A stretch of DNA of 64,000 bases from Cognatundibacterium jejuense (lineage in GTDB: Bacteria; Pseudomonadota; Gammaproteobacteria; Burkholderiales; Burkholderiaceae_D). Each line of letters starts with the position of its first letter. Position 1 is the stretch's first letter. Where the stretch lies: positions 62,001 to 126,000 of the forward strand of contig NZ_JACOFV010000008.1 in NCBI RefSeq assembly GCF_014284255.1. The letters run 5' to 3'. This document shows positions 1 through 9,281 of this stretch, piece after piece. Both the position numbers and the translations under genes were made by a program. The notes under the pieces are model-generated. The model ran no database searches and was not told the origin of the DNA. It saw only the letters and a program-made list of their open reading frames with translations.

Positions 1-2
1 CA

Positions 3-1102
<1,100 letters not shown>

Positions 1103-1243
1103 TGTGCTTCCCCTAAAATGTAAAAAACATAAATGTTGGTAAGAAACTGCGTTGAACTCACTCCGTGAACCTCAACACAAAGTCAGAAGATCATCCGTGA
1201 CCCCGCGGGAAATGAACTCGGTAATGCCTGTTGTCTCCGTATA

Positions 1244-1260
1244 AGCAGAAGTCGTGCCAG
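1244..1260 (-). promoter_or_regulatory. Candidate sigma-54 promoter of torF-glnK
   Basis: Read on the minus strand the sequence is CTGGCACGACTTCTGCTT. It has the -24 GG and -12 GC dinucleotides with the 12-base spacing that sigma-54 requires and a perfect TGGCACG block. It lies about 140 bp upstream of torF, the right place for a nitrogen-controlled glnK operon. The -12 block (CTGCT) is one or two bases off the consensus TTGCA. Confidence 0.6.
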
Positions 1261-1458
1261 CTTCCTCAAAAGAAATATATTTAAATTTGTTACATGTTTT
1301 TTTTGCATCTACTCGTAGCCTAGTCTAGCTAAATGACACCCTTGTTACGCCTTGTAATAGTTGAATTTGGAAGAAGATGGGAAGTAAGCTAGCTTTAGGT
1401 TATGATTTCTGTTTAGGCAAAACAGCAATAAGTGCCTTTGCACGGAATAGACTTAATT

Positions 1459-1525
1459 TGCACCAATTTGCGGCAAGCGATTTTGGATAAACTAACAGCA
1501 AATTGCGGCGCACCATTAACGTGCA
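1459..1525. promoter_or_regulatory. Two candidate NtrC enhancer sites
   Basis: The NtrC consensus is TGCACC-N5-GGTGCA. TGCACC-AATTT-GCGGCA (1459-1475) matches 10 of 12 defined bases, and CGCACC-ATTAA-CGTGCA (1509-1525) matches 10 of 12. Their centres are 50 bp apart, about five helical turns, and lie 200-270 bp upstream of the sigma-54-like promoter, a normal enhancer position. The rest of the 1261-1553 interval shows no gene. The sites also sit just before ubiK, and a TATAAT box at 1534-1539 may belong to ubiK. Confidence 0.4.
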
Positions 1526-1553
1526 CACGACCCTATAATGAGGATAAAAGACG

Positions 1554-1796
1554 ATGAACAAACAAAATTTTTTTGAAGACATGCAGGCAAAAATCAGCCA
1601 GGCATTTGAAAATTCACCAGCGAAAGACATAGAAAAAAATGTCAAAGCCATGATGACGCAAGGTTTTTCTAAGCTGGATCTGGTCACTCGTGAAGAATTC
1701 GATATTCAGGCTCAAGTTTTAGCTAAAACCCGCGCTAAGCTGGAGGCACTAGAGGAACGTGTGGCTGCCTTGGAAGCACAGATCTCGCAAAAATAA
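1554..1796 (+). CDS. ubiK: Ubiquinone biosynthesis accessory factor UbiK (BMFP family)
   Basis: An 80-residue protein of the YqiC/BMFP family, predicted to be helical and to form a C-terminal coiled coil (LAKTRAKLEALEERVAALEA, residues about 56-75). UbiK assists aerobic ubiquinone synthesis by working with UbiJ, and family members can associate with membranes. The N-terminal part carries the family's FFEDMQAKISQAFENSPAKD pattern. It starts at ATG 1554 behind GAGGAT and ends 9 bp before comM, the gene order common in Burkholderiales. Confidence 0.9.
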   Translation: MNKQNFFEDMQAKISQAFENSPAKDIEKNVKAMMTQGFSKLDLVTREEFDIQAQVLAKTRAKLEALEERVAALEAQISQK

Positions 1797-1805
1797 GACT
1801 GCCTT

Positions 1806-2687
1806 ATGTCGTTGGCGGTTCTCAAAAGTCGCGCCTTAAACGGCATGCACGCTCCGCAAGTAACCGTGGAAGTGCATCTGGCCAACGGGCTTCCGGCTTT
1901 TACGATAGTTGGCTTACCGGAAACCGAAGTCAAAGAATCCAAAGACCGGGTGCGTGCAGCATTACAAAATGCGCGGTTTGAATTTCCTGCTAAACGTATT
2001 ACTGTTAATCTCGCCCCGGCTGATTTACCCAAAGAGTCCGGGCGCTTCGATTTGCCCATTGCACTAGGCATCTTAGCGGCATCTGGCCAGATCCCGGCTG
2101 AAATGCTTGCACATTACGAATTTGCCGGTGAGCTTTCACTTTCCGGCGAACTGCGCCCGATTCGCGGCGCCTTGGCGATGACTTTTGCTATTTGCCAAAG
2201 CAGTCACGAAACAAAGCAAGAATCCGGGCGCAAAGCTGCTTTTATTTTACCTTCAGCCAATGCAGACGAAGCTGCCCTGGTCACCGAAGCAGCAATTTAC
2301 CCCGCAGACTCATTGCTACAAGTTTGCGCTCACTTTGCTGCAATCGATAATGACAGCAAGCTTTCACGTCATCGTCCTTCGCAAAACCGCAAGCAAGCCA
2401 ACTACCCGGATTTTAGCGAAGTCAAAGGCCAGCTACAGGCGAAACGCGCGCTAGAAGTGGCAGCCGCAGGTAGCCATTCGGTGTTAATGGTCGGTCCGCC
2501 AGGAACCGGTAAATCAATGTTAGCAGCCCGTTTTGCCAGCATTTTGCCGACCATGACAGATCAGGAGGCACTGGAATCGGCAGCGGTGCAATCGCTGACT
2601 TCAGGATTTTCCATAGAAAAGTGGAAAGTTCGTCCCTTCCGCTCACCTCATCACACTGCATCGGCAGTGGCATTGGTCGGTGGTGGA
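1806..2687 (+). pseudogene. comM: comM (yifB) 5' portion, interrupted by the Tn7-like element
   Basis: The first 294 codons of a YifB/ComM-family AAA+ ATPase (magnesium-chelatase-like), a DNA branch-migration helicase that extends recombination during natural transformation. The ChlI-like domain occupies about residues 20-140. The Walker A motif GPPGTGKS is at residues 230-237, and the conserved RSPHHTASAVALVGGG is the last part present. Reading enters the transposon at base 2688 and stops two codons later (C, then TAA), so any product lacks Walker B and the C-terminal domain. The matching 3' part begins at 32541; joining the two gives 511 codons, the normal length. Confidence 0.97.
2683..2687. 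repeat. Target-site duplication, left copy (GTGGA)
   Basis: GTGGA immediately precedes the TGT end of the element and recurs immediately after the ACA end at 32536-32540. Five-base duplications are the hallmark of Tn7-family insertion. One copy belongs to the original comM sequence. Confidence 0.95.
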
Positions 2688-2712
2688 TGTTAATTCCATC
2701 TAATTACACGAT
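2688..2712 (+). repeat. Left terminal inverted repeat
   Basis: The end reads TGTTAATTCCATCTAATTAC followed by ACGAT. It matches the inverted right end (TGTCAATTCCATTTATTAAC then CCGAT) at 20 of 25 positions, including the 5'-TGT and the AATTCCAT block. Confidence 0.92.
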
Positions 2713-2735
2713 CGCACAATAAAAAAGGCGACTGC
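2713..2735 (+). repeat. Candidate TnsB-binding site, left end
   Basis: The core ACAATAAAAAAGGCGACTGC closely resembles the right-end repeat ACAATAAATAAGGCGACTAA in inverted orientation. Repeated ~22-bp sites near the ends are what TnsB binds in Tn7; the assignment here rests on that similarity. Confidence 0.6.
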
Positions 2736-2749
2736 TGTATGTTATTTTT

Positions 2750-2893
2750 TTGGAGCTTAACTTAATTTCAGTCCAGTCTACTAAGTCCATCGAAACATTG
2801 ACGAAAAAAGATTTTTCCAGGCAAGTATTGCTAGCATTTGTCCAGCAGTATCAGGATGCCGACGTCGCAACTCTAAGGGAATTAAGCACTTAA
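2750..2893 (+). other. Short open frame, possible gene remnant
   Basis: An open frame from TTG 2750 to TAA at 2891-2893 encodes 47 residues ending in a plausible helical tail (KDFSRQVLLAFVQQYQDADV, then ATLRELST). It has no good start codon or ribosome-binding site and lies inside the left transposon end. It looks more like the 3' end of a lost cargo gene than a complete gene; I do not recognise the family. Confidence 0.25.
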
Positions 2894-2979
2894 ATAAGTA
2901 TTTATCTGTCATGACTTTCTTCTTAATGAAAGTAGCGATCCGAGTTAACTAAGTAGCGGAATTGACTTAAATTGAAACT

Positions 2980-3012
2980 AAAAAGGCCTAGATATATTGC
3001 CTAGGCCTTTTT
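2980..3012. terminator. Bidirectional hairpin terminator
   Basis: A perfect 12-bp stem, AAAAAGGCCTAG pairing with CTAGGCCTTTTT, with a 9-base loop. There is a T-run on each strand, so it can end the small minus-strand gene at 3020 and block transcription entering from comM. Confidence 0.8.
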
Positions 3013-3019
3013 TGGAAAT

Positions 3020-3220
3020 TCAACGTATTTTTTTCGCAGCTTTCCGGACATCGTGCTCACTCTCTTTGCCCGTCTTCTCACGCATCACTTTTAAGGTCTG
3101 ATTTGGCCCAAACTCTGGAATTTGACCACCTGGCAAATTCTTGTTCAGAGTATCGCTGCGTTTTTTATGTATTGTACCGTCTTGGTCGCGATGTCGATTA
3201 TCTAGTCCTGGTTGCTTCAT
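3020..3220 (-). CDS. Small conserved hypothetical protein (MKxPGLDNRHRDxDG type)
   Basis: A 66-residue, very basic and hydrophilic protein. The start is placed at the ATG of 3218-3220 because it follows a GAAAGGG ribosome-binding site and because proteins of this type begin MKxPGLDNRHRDxDGxI; a longer frame from 3256 is therefore not used. The family is widespread on plasmids and in chromosomes of Proteobacteria; its function is not known. The C-terminus here (KESEHDVRKAAKKIR) differs from the more common relatives. It ends 8 bp before the bidirectional terminator. Confidence 0.7.
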   Translation of the reverse strand: MKQPGLDNRHRDQDGTIHKKRSDTLNKNLPGGQIPEFGPNQTLKVMREKTGKESEHDVRKAAKKIR

Positions 3221-3647
3221 GTAATGCCCTTTCTCTTGGAAAATTTTAGCGTTCAATCTGCGTCAAGCCATTTGCGAAACAGTTTGGCTCAAAAACTGAA
3301 ATAGGGGTACGCAGCAAAATTTCAAGTTAATTGATCAAATTATATGAAAAATTGAGTATTTGCATCAAAACAGCAATCAATTAGCAAAGAAATCATTTTC
3401 TCTAACCTACGGTTTTTTTTCATTTAAAAACTCGCTCTTATTTTTCTTTCGGTGGAAAACAGATTTTTCACACCGCTTCGATATAAAACAATGATACCGA
3501 ACATCAACATTGTGACATCACGATTTTTTCATGTAATTAGAAATTTCGTTTTCAAAAAATACCTTTAAAAGAGCAATTTGGTTCTATAAACGTTGAATTA
3601 AACCAAATATTCTTTCCGGACCTAAACAACTGGATGTGGGTATTTTT
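3221..3647. other. AT-rich promoter region of the diaminobutyrate cassette
   Basis: About 430 bp without a gene, markedly AT-rich. It must contain divergent promoters for the small minus-strand gene and the aminotransferase gene. I see no clear Fur box, no riboswitch-like fold and no strong -35/-10 pair. Confidence 0.4.
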
Positions 3648-4964
3648 ATGTCAAATAATCTTGTAATGCTTGATCAAAAATTCAGTATTTTTGAATTTTA
3701 CGAATCAAAGGTTCGCTCATACTGTCGCGACTTTCCTGTAAAAATTCATCGCGCTAAAGGTTCGGTCATTCACAGTGTTGAAAATTATTCTTATATCGAT
3801 TTTTTCTCCGGAGCTGGTGCACTAAATTATGGCCACAATTGCGAGCCATTGAAGAAAAAACTCATGGCTTACCTTGACGATGATGGCGTCACGCATAGTC
3901 TAGATTTCTATACGGAAGCCAAAGAGGATTTTATTAAAACTTTTCAAGAAAAAATCCTCATACCTCGCAACATGAGATACAAGGTTCAATTCACTGGTCC
4001 GACCGGTACTAACGCGGTAGAAGCTGCCCTTAAGCTTGCGCGCAAAGTCACTAAGCGAACCAACGTGATTGCGTTTTCTAATGCGTTTCACGGAATGAGT
4101 TTAGGCTCATTGGCCGCCACTTCAAATCCCAAAAAGCGTCAGGGCGCCGGTGTTTCTCTCGGTGGCGTTACATTTATGCCCTACGAAAGATATTTAGGCG
4201 AGCATTACGACTCCCTAGATTTTATCGATCAAATGCTCAAACCTGGCGGTGGCATTGAGGCGCCGGCAGCATTTTTGATAGAAACCATCCAGGGCGAAGG
4301 TGGTTTGCGTTGTGTTAGCGCGAACTGGCTACAAAGATTGCAGGCACTGGCGCGTGAACATGGTGCTTTATTAATTATTGACGATATCCAGTCTGGCTGT
4401 GGCCGCAGTGGACGTTTCTTTAGCTTCGAGGAAATGGACGTGGCTCCCGATATCATCTGTTTATCTAAATCGCTGAGTGGCTACGGACTGCCATTTTCCA
4501 TGAATTTGATCAACCCAGATTTCGACATATGGGAGCCTGGTGAGCACAACGGCACTTTCAGAGGTAATAACCTAGCGTTTGTGACAGCTAAGGCTGCTGT
4601 CGAGGAATTCTGGAGCGAGCCAGTGTTTGAGCAGGCTCTACATCAGAAAATAGGGTATTTGCACGTAAGACTAGAAGCACTTGCCGAGCGAACCCGTTTG
4701 CTCGTTCCTGAAGCTCACTTTCTTGGCCGTGGCTTCATGTGTGGTATTTCAGTAGGAAGCGAAGATATCGCATCAAAAATTTCCCAGGCAGCATTCTCCG
4801 CAGGTCTTATTGTCGAGACCTGTGGCGTACATGGGCAAGTTGTTAAATTGCTACCAGCATTAACTATCGAATTAGATATTCTCGCTCAAGGGCTCGATAT
4901 TCTTGAGACTGCGTTTGACCAAGTGCTCGGCTTTTATTCATATTGTGAGGAAAAAACGGCATGA
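3648..4964 (+). CDS. L-2,4-diaminobutyrate-2-oxoglutarate aminotransferase (EctB-like)
   Basis: A 438-residue class III, PLP-dependent aminotransferase very close to EctB/DABA aminotransferases, which convert aspartate semialdehyde and an amino donor into L-2,4-diaminobutyrate. Diagnostic stretches: RSYCRDFPV, the FFSGAGALNYGH block, DDGVTHSLDFYTEA, GPTGTNAVEAALKLARK, SFEEMDVAPDI, the PLP-lysine motif SKSLSGYGLP, and EHNGTFRGNNLAFVTA. ATG 3648 fits the family N-terminus; an upstream GTG at 3636 is possible. The stop overlaps the next gene by ATGA, so the two are translationally coupled. There is no ectA, ectC or diaminobutyrate decarboxylase nearby, so ectoine or diaminopropane is not the end product. 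The role is to supply diaminobutyrate for the following enzymes. Confidence 0.9.
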   Translation: MSNNLVMLDQKFSIFEFYESKVRSYCRDFPVKIHRAKGSVIHSVENYSYIDFFSGAGALNYGHNCEPLKKKLMAYLDDDGVTHSLDFYTEAKEDFIKTFQEKILIPRNMRYKVQFTGPTGTNAVEAALKLARKVTKRTNVIAFSNAFHGMSLGSLAATSNPKKRQGAGVSLGGVTFMPYERYLGEHYDSLDFIDQMLKPGGGIEAPAAFLIETIQGEGGLRCVSANWLQRLQALAREHGALLIIDDIQSGCGRSGRFFSFEEMDVAPDIICLSKSLSGYGLPFSMNLINPDFDIWEPGEHNGTFRGNNLAFVTAKAAVEEFWSEPVFEQALHQKIGYLHVRLEALAERTRLLVPEAHFLGRGFMCGISVGSEDIASKISQAAFSAGLIVETCGVHGQVVKLLPALTIELDILAQGLDILETAFDQVLGFYSYCEEKTA

Positions 4965-5467
4965 CTTCCAATTCAGAAGTAATTATTAGGTACGCGACTC
5001 TGGATGACATAGAGGAGATTGCCTCTCTCTTCGATTCCTACAGGCAGTTCTACGGCGAAAAGTCAAATTATGTTGCTTCATTGCATTTCCTGCGTGAGCG
5101 GGTTTTCCTTGGTGAGTCGCAAATTATTGTTGCGGTAATTTTGGATGAGATCGTAGGTTTTACCCAACTTTTTCCGAGCTTTTCTAGCGTGACCATGCAG
5201 CGCCTCTGGATTTTGAATGACCTGTATGTAACGCAAGCATTCCGTAGTCTTGGTGTTGGTGAAAAATTGCTCGAGGGAGCTGCTGATTTTGCCTGTCAGG
5301 CTGGAGCAAAACAGCTTTTTATTGAGGGGGCCATCGATAATATTCGAGCCTGCGGTTTGTACGAGCGGTTCGGCTTCATTCGTAACCGAGGCTATTATTA
5401 CTATCACTATCCATTGCATACATTGGCGAATACCCCGGATGAACAAACTCACGTCACACTTAAATAG
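4961..5467 (+). CDS. GNAT-family N-acetyltransferase
   Basis: A 168-residue single-domain GNAT acetyltransferase: N-terminal IIRYATLDDIEEIASLF, strand-4 segment LNDLYVTQAFRSLGVGEKLL containing the acetyl-CoA loop (RSLGVG), and C-terminal LYERFGFIRNRGYYYYHY. It overlaps the aminotransferase gene by 4 bp and precedes the monooxygenase by 10 bp, so it is the middle gene of an operon. It does not look like EctA but like generic small-amine acetyltransferases. The inferred substrate is diaminobutyrate or its N-hydroxy form, giving an acetyl-hydroxamate; this is not proven by sequence. Confidence 0.82.
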   Translation: MTSNSEVIIRYATLDDIEEIASLFDSYRQFYGEKSNYVASLHFLRERVFLGESQIIVAVILDEIVGFTQLFPSFSSVTMQRLWILNDLYVTQAFRSLGVGEKLLEGAADFACQAGAKQLFIEGAIDNIRACGLYERFGFIRNRGYYYYHYPLHTLANTPDEQTHVTLK

Positions 5468-5477
5468 AAGAAAAACA

Positions 5478-6818
5478 ATGACATCGAATATTTATGATCT
5501 ATTAGGAATTGGTTTTGGACCATCCAACTTGGCACTCGCAATTTGTCTAGAAGAGGAAGCCGCGCTTACGAATGTGCGCTTTATTGAAGGGCAGGAGAGC
5601 GCCGTATGGCAAAAGGATATGTTGTTAAACGGCTCGGATATCCAAAATAACCCGATCCGGGATCTGGTTACGCTGCGTAATCCGAAAAGTCACTACACGT
5701 TTATAAACTACCTTAAGGAAAATGACCGTCTTCTGGAGTATTTAAACTTGGGCTTGGAATATCCCCTTCGCAAGGAATTCTCCAACTATATTGAGTGGGT
5801 TTCAGCAAGTTTTGCGCCTTTCGTTCAATACAACACGCGCGCCGAGTCAATGAATATCAGGGTGATTAACCAAGAGTACGTGTGGGAAGTTATCTGCAAT
5901 GACGGGGAGCGGCTGCTAGCACGGTCAGTCGTCGTGGGAACCGGCAGGACGGCGAACATTCCGGAAGTATTTGCACCCCTACAAGGGAAAAATGTTTTCC
6001 ATCTGACCAAATACTTGAGCCATGTTTCCGCACTTCCCTATAGTTGCAAGAAGATTGGCGTACTGGGTGCTAGTCAGAGTGCGGTGGAACTGTTGCTCGA
6101 TTTGATGGACCGATTCCCAGACAAGGAAATCTATTCATTGCAACGAGGTTTCGGATTCCGTCTGAAGGACACCAGTCCGTTTAGCGATCGCGTTTATTTC
6201 CCGGAATTTATTGACTATTTTTATGGTTTGTCTTCCGCTGCGAAATCTAATCTCAGTAACCAATTGCGCGGGACCAATTACTCGTCGGCGGATGCAGATG
6301 TGATACATCAGCTTTACGTTCGGATTTATGAAGAAAAATTGCATGGAAAAAATCGATTTCACCTATTAACTAACCAGGCCATCGACAGCGCCACCATATC
6401 CAACGACGGTATCGCAGTTCAATTGCGGGAGGTAAATACCGGAGCATCATCTTCAGTTGAACTTAACGCCCTGGTTCTAGCAACTGGTTTCCTCGACTTT
6501 TCAAAGGCACCACGTGGCGAGCCGTATCCACGTATTTTAGACTCAGTCTCTAATTTGCTTCCTCTAGACGACAACGGTGTCGTGGCCGTATCGCGTGACT
6601 ACAGTGTCATTCTTAAAGATCCGGTATCCCCGCGCCTATTTCTAAATGGTCTGTGCGAATCGTCCCACGGATTGGGTGATGCCGGTTCGTTTAGCCTCGT
6701 GTCATTGCGCGCCAAAGTGATTACCGAAAGCCTGCTTGCACCTCGCCTGACACGTCAAACTCAAGTGTTAAATTTGGCGAGTGATCAACCAGAACTCGAA
6801 GCACTTCTCGAAGAGTAA
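5478..6818 (+). CDS. Lysine/ornithine/diamine N-monooxygenase (SidA/IucD/PvdA family)
   Basis: A 446-residue flavin-dependent N-hydroxylating monooxygenase, usual length for the family. Seen: the FAD-binding motif GIGFGPSNLALA (residues 10-21), the family's QKDMLLNGSDIQNNPIRDLV region, an NADPH-binding motif GVLGASQSAVELL near residue 195, and the C-terminal ATGFLDF-type motif (LVLATGFLDFSKAP). These enzymes hydroxylate the side-chain amine of ornithine, lysine or related diamines. In the operon the likely substrate is the diaminobutyrate made by the first gene. Start is ATG 5478 behind AGAAGAAAAA; a longer frame from 5250 only overlaps the previous gene. No NRPS or IucA/IucC-type synthetase accompanies it. 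Confidence 0.9.
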   Translation: MTSNIYDLLGIGFGPSNLALAICLEEEAALTNVRFIEGQESAVWQKDMLLNGSDIQNNPIRDLVTLRNPKSHYTFINYLKENDRLLEYLNLGLEYPLRKEFSNYIEWVSASFAPFVQYNTRAESMNIRVINQEYVWEVICNDGERLLARSVVVGTGRTANIPEVFAPLQGKNVFHLTKYLSHVSALPYSCKKIGVLGASQSAVELLLDLMDRFPDKEIYSLQRGFGFRLKDTSPFSDRVYFPEFIDYFYGLSSAAKSNLSNQLRGTNYSSADADVIHQLYVRIYEEKLHGKNRFHLLTNQAIDSATISNDGIAVQLREVNTGASSSVELNALVLATGFLDFSKAPRGEPYPRILDSVSNLLPLDDNGVVAVSRDYSVILKDPVSPRLFLNGLCESSHGLGDAGSFSLVSLRAKVITESLLAPRLTRQTQVLNLASDQPELEALLEE

Positions 6819-6905
6819 TTTAATTACATTACTTTTATTACAATGTATTTTTATGTGAATTCGTGGACAAACTGACCCTCGGATTCACTAAATAGGAGAT
6901 TGAAA

Positions 6906-7535
6906 ATGTTTTCACCTGCACTCGTGTACATTACCGCTGTGATTAGCCCTGGTCCAAACTTTATCCTTGTAAGCCGATTCGCTGCATCCAACTCGATCCT
7001 TTCTGGAATTGGTGCTTCACTAGGTATTTGGTGCGTTGGACTGATTTTTTCTACATCGTCAATATTAGGACTCGCGCTTCTGCTTAATCAATTTCCCGCC
7101 TTAAGCAGAATCGCGTCTATATTAGGAGCCATCTATCTTTTGTACATTGCGTTTTTGCTCATCAAGAGCGCATTGCTGAGCCGGAGAAATAAAAATTCAA
7201 ACTCAAGCGGACAATCAACTAGCGTTCAACCACTCAGCACATCCTTCTTTAAGAGCTTCAAGATGGGATTTACCACCAATATCATGAATGTAAAGACAAT
7301 TGCATTTATGATCAGTATTTTCTCGTCATTCCTAGCACACTCTTCAACCGTTATAGATAAGGTGACGATTATCGCCATTTGTAGTTCGTTTGAAATTTTC
7401 TGGTACTCGTTTGTCGCATTCGTTTTCGGACAAGAAGGAATTAGACGCCTTTATTTGAAGTTTAACAGTGCCATTGACTTATTCCTTGGTGTTTTTCTTG
7501 CATTTTTCGCAGCAAGTAATGTTTGGTTTATGTGA
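6906..7535 (+). CDS. LysE/RhtB-family amino-acid exporter
   Basis: A 209-residue inner-membrane protein with about six hydrophobic segments and the LysE/RhtB N-terminal signature (VISPGPNFILVSRFAASNS). The ATG at 6906 is chosen because an AGGAG ribosome-binding site lies 7 bp before it; a TTG at 6900 is too close. The family exports amino acids and close derivatives. It stands 87 bp after the N-monooxygenase and is followed by an overlapping small gene, so it most probably exports the cassette's product, which may be a modified amino acid rather than a peptide. Confidence 0.85.
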   Translation: MFSPALVYITAVISPGPNFILVSRFAASNSILSGIGASLGIWCVGLIFSTSSILGLALLLNQFPALSRIASILGAIYLLYIAFLLIKSALLSRRNKNSNSSGQSTSVQPLSTSFFKSFKMGFTTNIMNVKTIAFMISIFSSFLAHSSTVIDKVTIIAICSSFEIFWYSFVAFVFGQEGIRRLYLKFNSAIDLFLGVFLAFFAASNVWFM

Positions 7536-7858
7536 TGAAATTAACGGCTAAAACTTCCATTTTGCCACTGACTTATGAGATCAAAGATCGAGTGGTTATT
7601 CTGACGCGATACACTGGTTGGATTCCCGCCCGTGGGAGAGGTCTAATATTTTGGAGCAATGGTAACTCCTTCCTCGTGCATACAAAGACGCCTCTTAAGC
7701 GCCACGAAACATCCATACTGGAAGAGGTTAGGAAGATGTTTTTAGAGAGATCACATTTTTTTATACCACATATGAGTCAGCATGTTGTCGATCTGGAACA
7801 CGTCATGCCTAAGGCGTCATCATGCGCAATGGAGGATACCTCTTGCATTGCGTGTTAG
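7534..7858 (+). CDS. Unrecognised small protein coupled to the exporter
   Basis: A 107-residue protein whose ATG overlaps the exporter stop (TGATG), indicating translational coupling. It starts MKLTAKTSILPLTYEIKDRV and is basic, with several histidines (HFFIPHMSQHVVDLEH). It ends in a cysteine-rich tail with CAM and a terminal CIAC. No signal peptide, membrane segment or known domain is visible. The Cys/His content could bind a metal and would suit a metallophore-related role, but that is a guess. Confidence 0.6.
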
Positions 7859-7861
7859 TTC

Positions 7862-8374
7862 TCACACCGTGATTGACTTTGGGCCAGATTTGATCTGGCC
7901 CAATAGCCAATATAATCCTGCCAGATGTTGTTGATCATGGCTACACAGAAAATGCATTAAGCCTTCGACCGTTACTGAGCCATAGCCATCAAAAAAGCCA
8001 CTGCGACGCCATTGGTTTTCTGTGAGTGATTCGAGCAAGTTCACCGTCATTTTTCTAGCATCGCGGAATGCGGAAAATATATCGTGTATTTGCGCATCGG
8101 GATACTTGCGATGCCTCGCCATTTGATAACTGTCGATCGATACTAGAACCGGCTTGTCTTCATTAAGCAGGCGGTGTAGACGTAAATGATAGCCTTCAAC
8201 CTCGATATCGCGGATATGGCAGATTTGCTCAACAGCTGTGAATGTTTCGCTTGGAATCCCATCCCAAGAGGATGGAATCCAACAGGTATAGGTTTCAGGG
8301 AAAACAGCGTACAATTCTTCGAGTTTATTCGGAAATGTGCTCAAGGAAGAAATAGTCGATAAGTGCATAGTCAT
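7862..8374 (-). CDS. DinB/YfiT-like four-helix-bundle protein
   Basis: A 170-residue protein of the DinB superfamily. The three metal-binding histidine positions can be placed: one in EQICHIRDIE near residue 52 and two in SHDQQHLAGL near residues 145-148. Members include bacillithiol/mycothiol-dependent transferases and many stress-associated proteins without known substrate; the gene is not the DinB polymerase. It is convergent with the cassette, ending 3 bp after the preceding small gene, and lies just downstream of the AraC regulator on the same strand, so it may be regulated with it. Confidence 0.75.
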   Translation of the reverse strand: MTMHLSTISSLSTFPNKLEELYAVFPETYTCWIPSSWDGIPSETFTAVEQICHIRDIEVEGYHLRLHRLLNEDKPVLVSIDSYQMARHRKYPDAQIHDIFSAFRDARKMTVNLLESLTENQWRRSGFFDGYGSVTVEGLMHFLCSHDQQHLAGLYWLLGQIKSGPKSITV

Positions 8375-8435
8375 TTCTATTTATATGTGACAATAAAGTG
8401 CGAACCTATAATAAAAGTATAGATTATTTGAACAA

Positions 8436-9281
8436 CTACGGCATAGTTAACTTATTATTTTCCCTGTAGACAGCAGGTGTCACTCCGTAGCAAGCTTTTA
8501 GCCAACGTGTCAAATGGCTTTGATCGGCGAAACCAGTTATGAGTGCGATTGATGATAGGTTGCCACCCTGTCGTAACAGAGATTTTGCCATAGATGTACG
8601 ACGTGCCTGAACAAATGCAATGGGAGTAACTCCTATCGATTTCCGGAACCGCCGGATGAAGTGGAAGCGACTCATATTCGCTATATCGGCCAGCTCGTCG
8701 ACCCTCAGCGTTTCCCCTAAATTAGCGTCGACGTACTGAATGATCGTAGAAATACGTGGAAAATCGTGAAGCCCTTCCGCCACTTCACTTCGCAAGCCGC
8801 GGCCGTAGCGCTCGGCTATATCGAAAATCAATGCCTCCATGATGCTGTCGTACGCAAGTGGCTCTGTAGTTCTCGCAAGTGTGTCAAGCGCAAGTTTCAA
8901 GCGCTTGCCCAGCATTGGATCGTGAACAACAGGTTCAGGAAAGTAAATAGTAGAACCTGTTATCTTTTTCATTGCATCGGTGGATACGAAAATATTACGA
9001 TAGGTGACGCCATGTCGCTCAGCTGCTCCGCCGGTATGCATTTGGTCCGGATTGATGAATACCAAATCCGTTGTCGTTGCGTAGCGCTCCGCACCACGCC
9101 AATGGAAACGCTCAACACCCGTCTCGACCACGCCGATCACGTAGCCGTCATGAACATGCGGTGAAAAAACTTTTCGCACGATTTGCGCACGTAACAGCTC
9201 AACATCATCTCTGTGTAGTGCTGAATTGAACTCAACCAATTCGCCAAACTCACTAAATATATCAGTATCAATTACCGTCAT
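8436..9281 (-). CDS. AraC-family transcriptional regulator
   Basis: A 281-residue regulator: an N-terminal cupin-type AraC-binding domain (FSPHVHDGYVIGVVETGVER, then the NPDQMHTGGA segment) and a C-terminal double helix-turn-helix (LADIANMSRFHFIRRFRKSI and the AGFADQSHLTRW-like second HTH, here TGFADQSHLTRWLKACYGVT). The start is ATG 9279-9281, behind AAGAGAA; an in-frame upstream extension to 9347 has no family similarity. It is the only regulator in the left cargo, so it may control dinB and possibly the amino-acid derivative cassette. The inducer is unknown. Confidence 0.88.
   Translation of the reverse strand: MTVIDTDIFSEFGELVEFNSALHRDDVELLRAQIVRKVFSPHVHDGYVIGVVETGVERFHWRGAERYATTTDLVFINPDQMHTGGAAERHGVTYRNIFVSTDAMKKITGSTIYFPEPVVHDPMLGKRLKLALDTLARTTEPLAYDSIMEALIFDIAERYGRGLRSEVAEGLHDFPRISTIIQYVDANLGETLRVDELADIANMSRFHFIRRFRKSIGVTPIAFVQARRTSMAKSLLRQGGNLSSIALITGFADQSHLTRWLKACYGVTPAVYRENNKLTMP

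Noticed and set aside
2958-2966. Internal copy of the transposon end sequence GGAATTGAC
   Set aside because: Only 9 bases match the right end and the flanks do not, so chance is sufficient.
5250-5477. N-terminal 76-residue extension of the monooxygenase
   Set aside because: It overlaps the acetyltransferase in another frame and the family begins at the ATG of 5478, right before the FAD motif.
3648-6818. Ectoine biosynthesis operon
   Set aside because: The first gene is EctB-like, but the acetyltransferase is not EctA-like, there is no ectC, and a SidA/IucD-type monooxygenase follows instead.
3648-7535. Complete siderophore cluster
   Set aside because: No NRPS, no IucA/IucC-type synthetase, no diaminobutyrate decarboxylase, no TonB receptor and no Fur box were seen.
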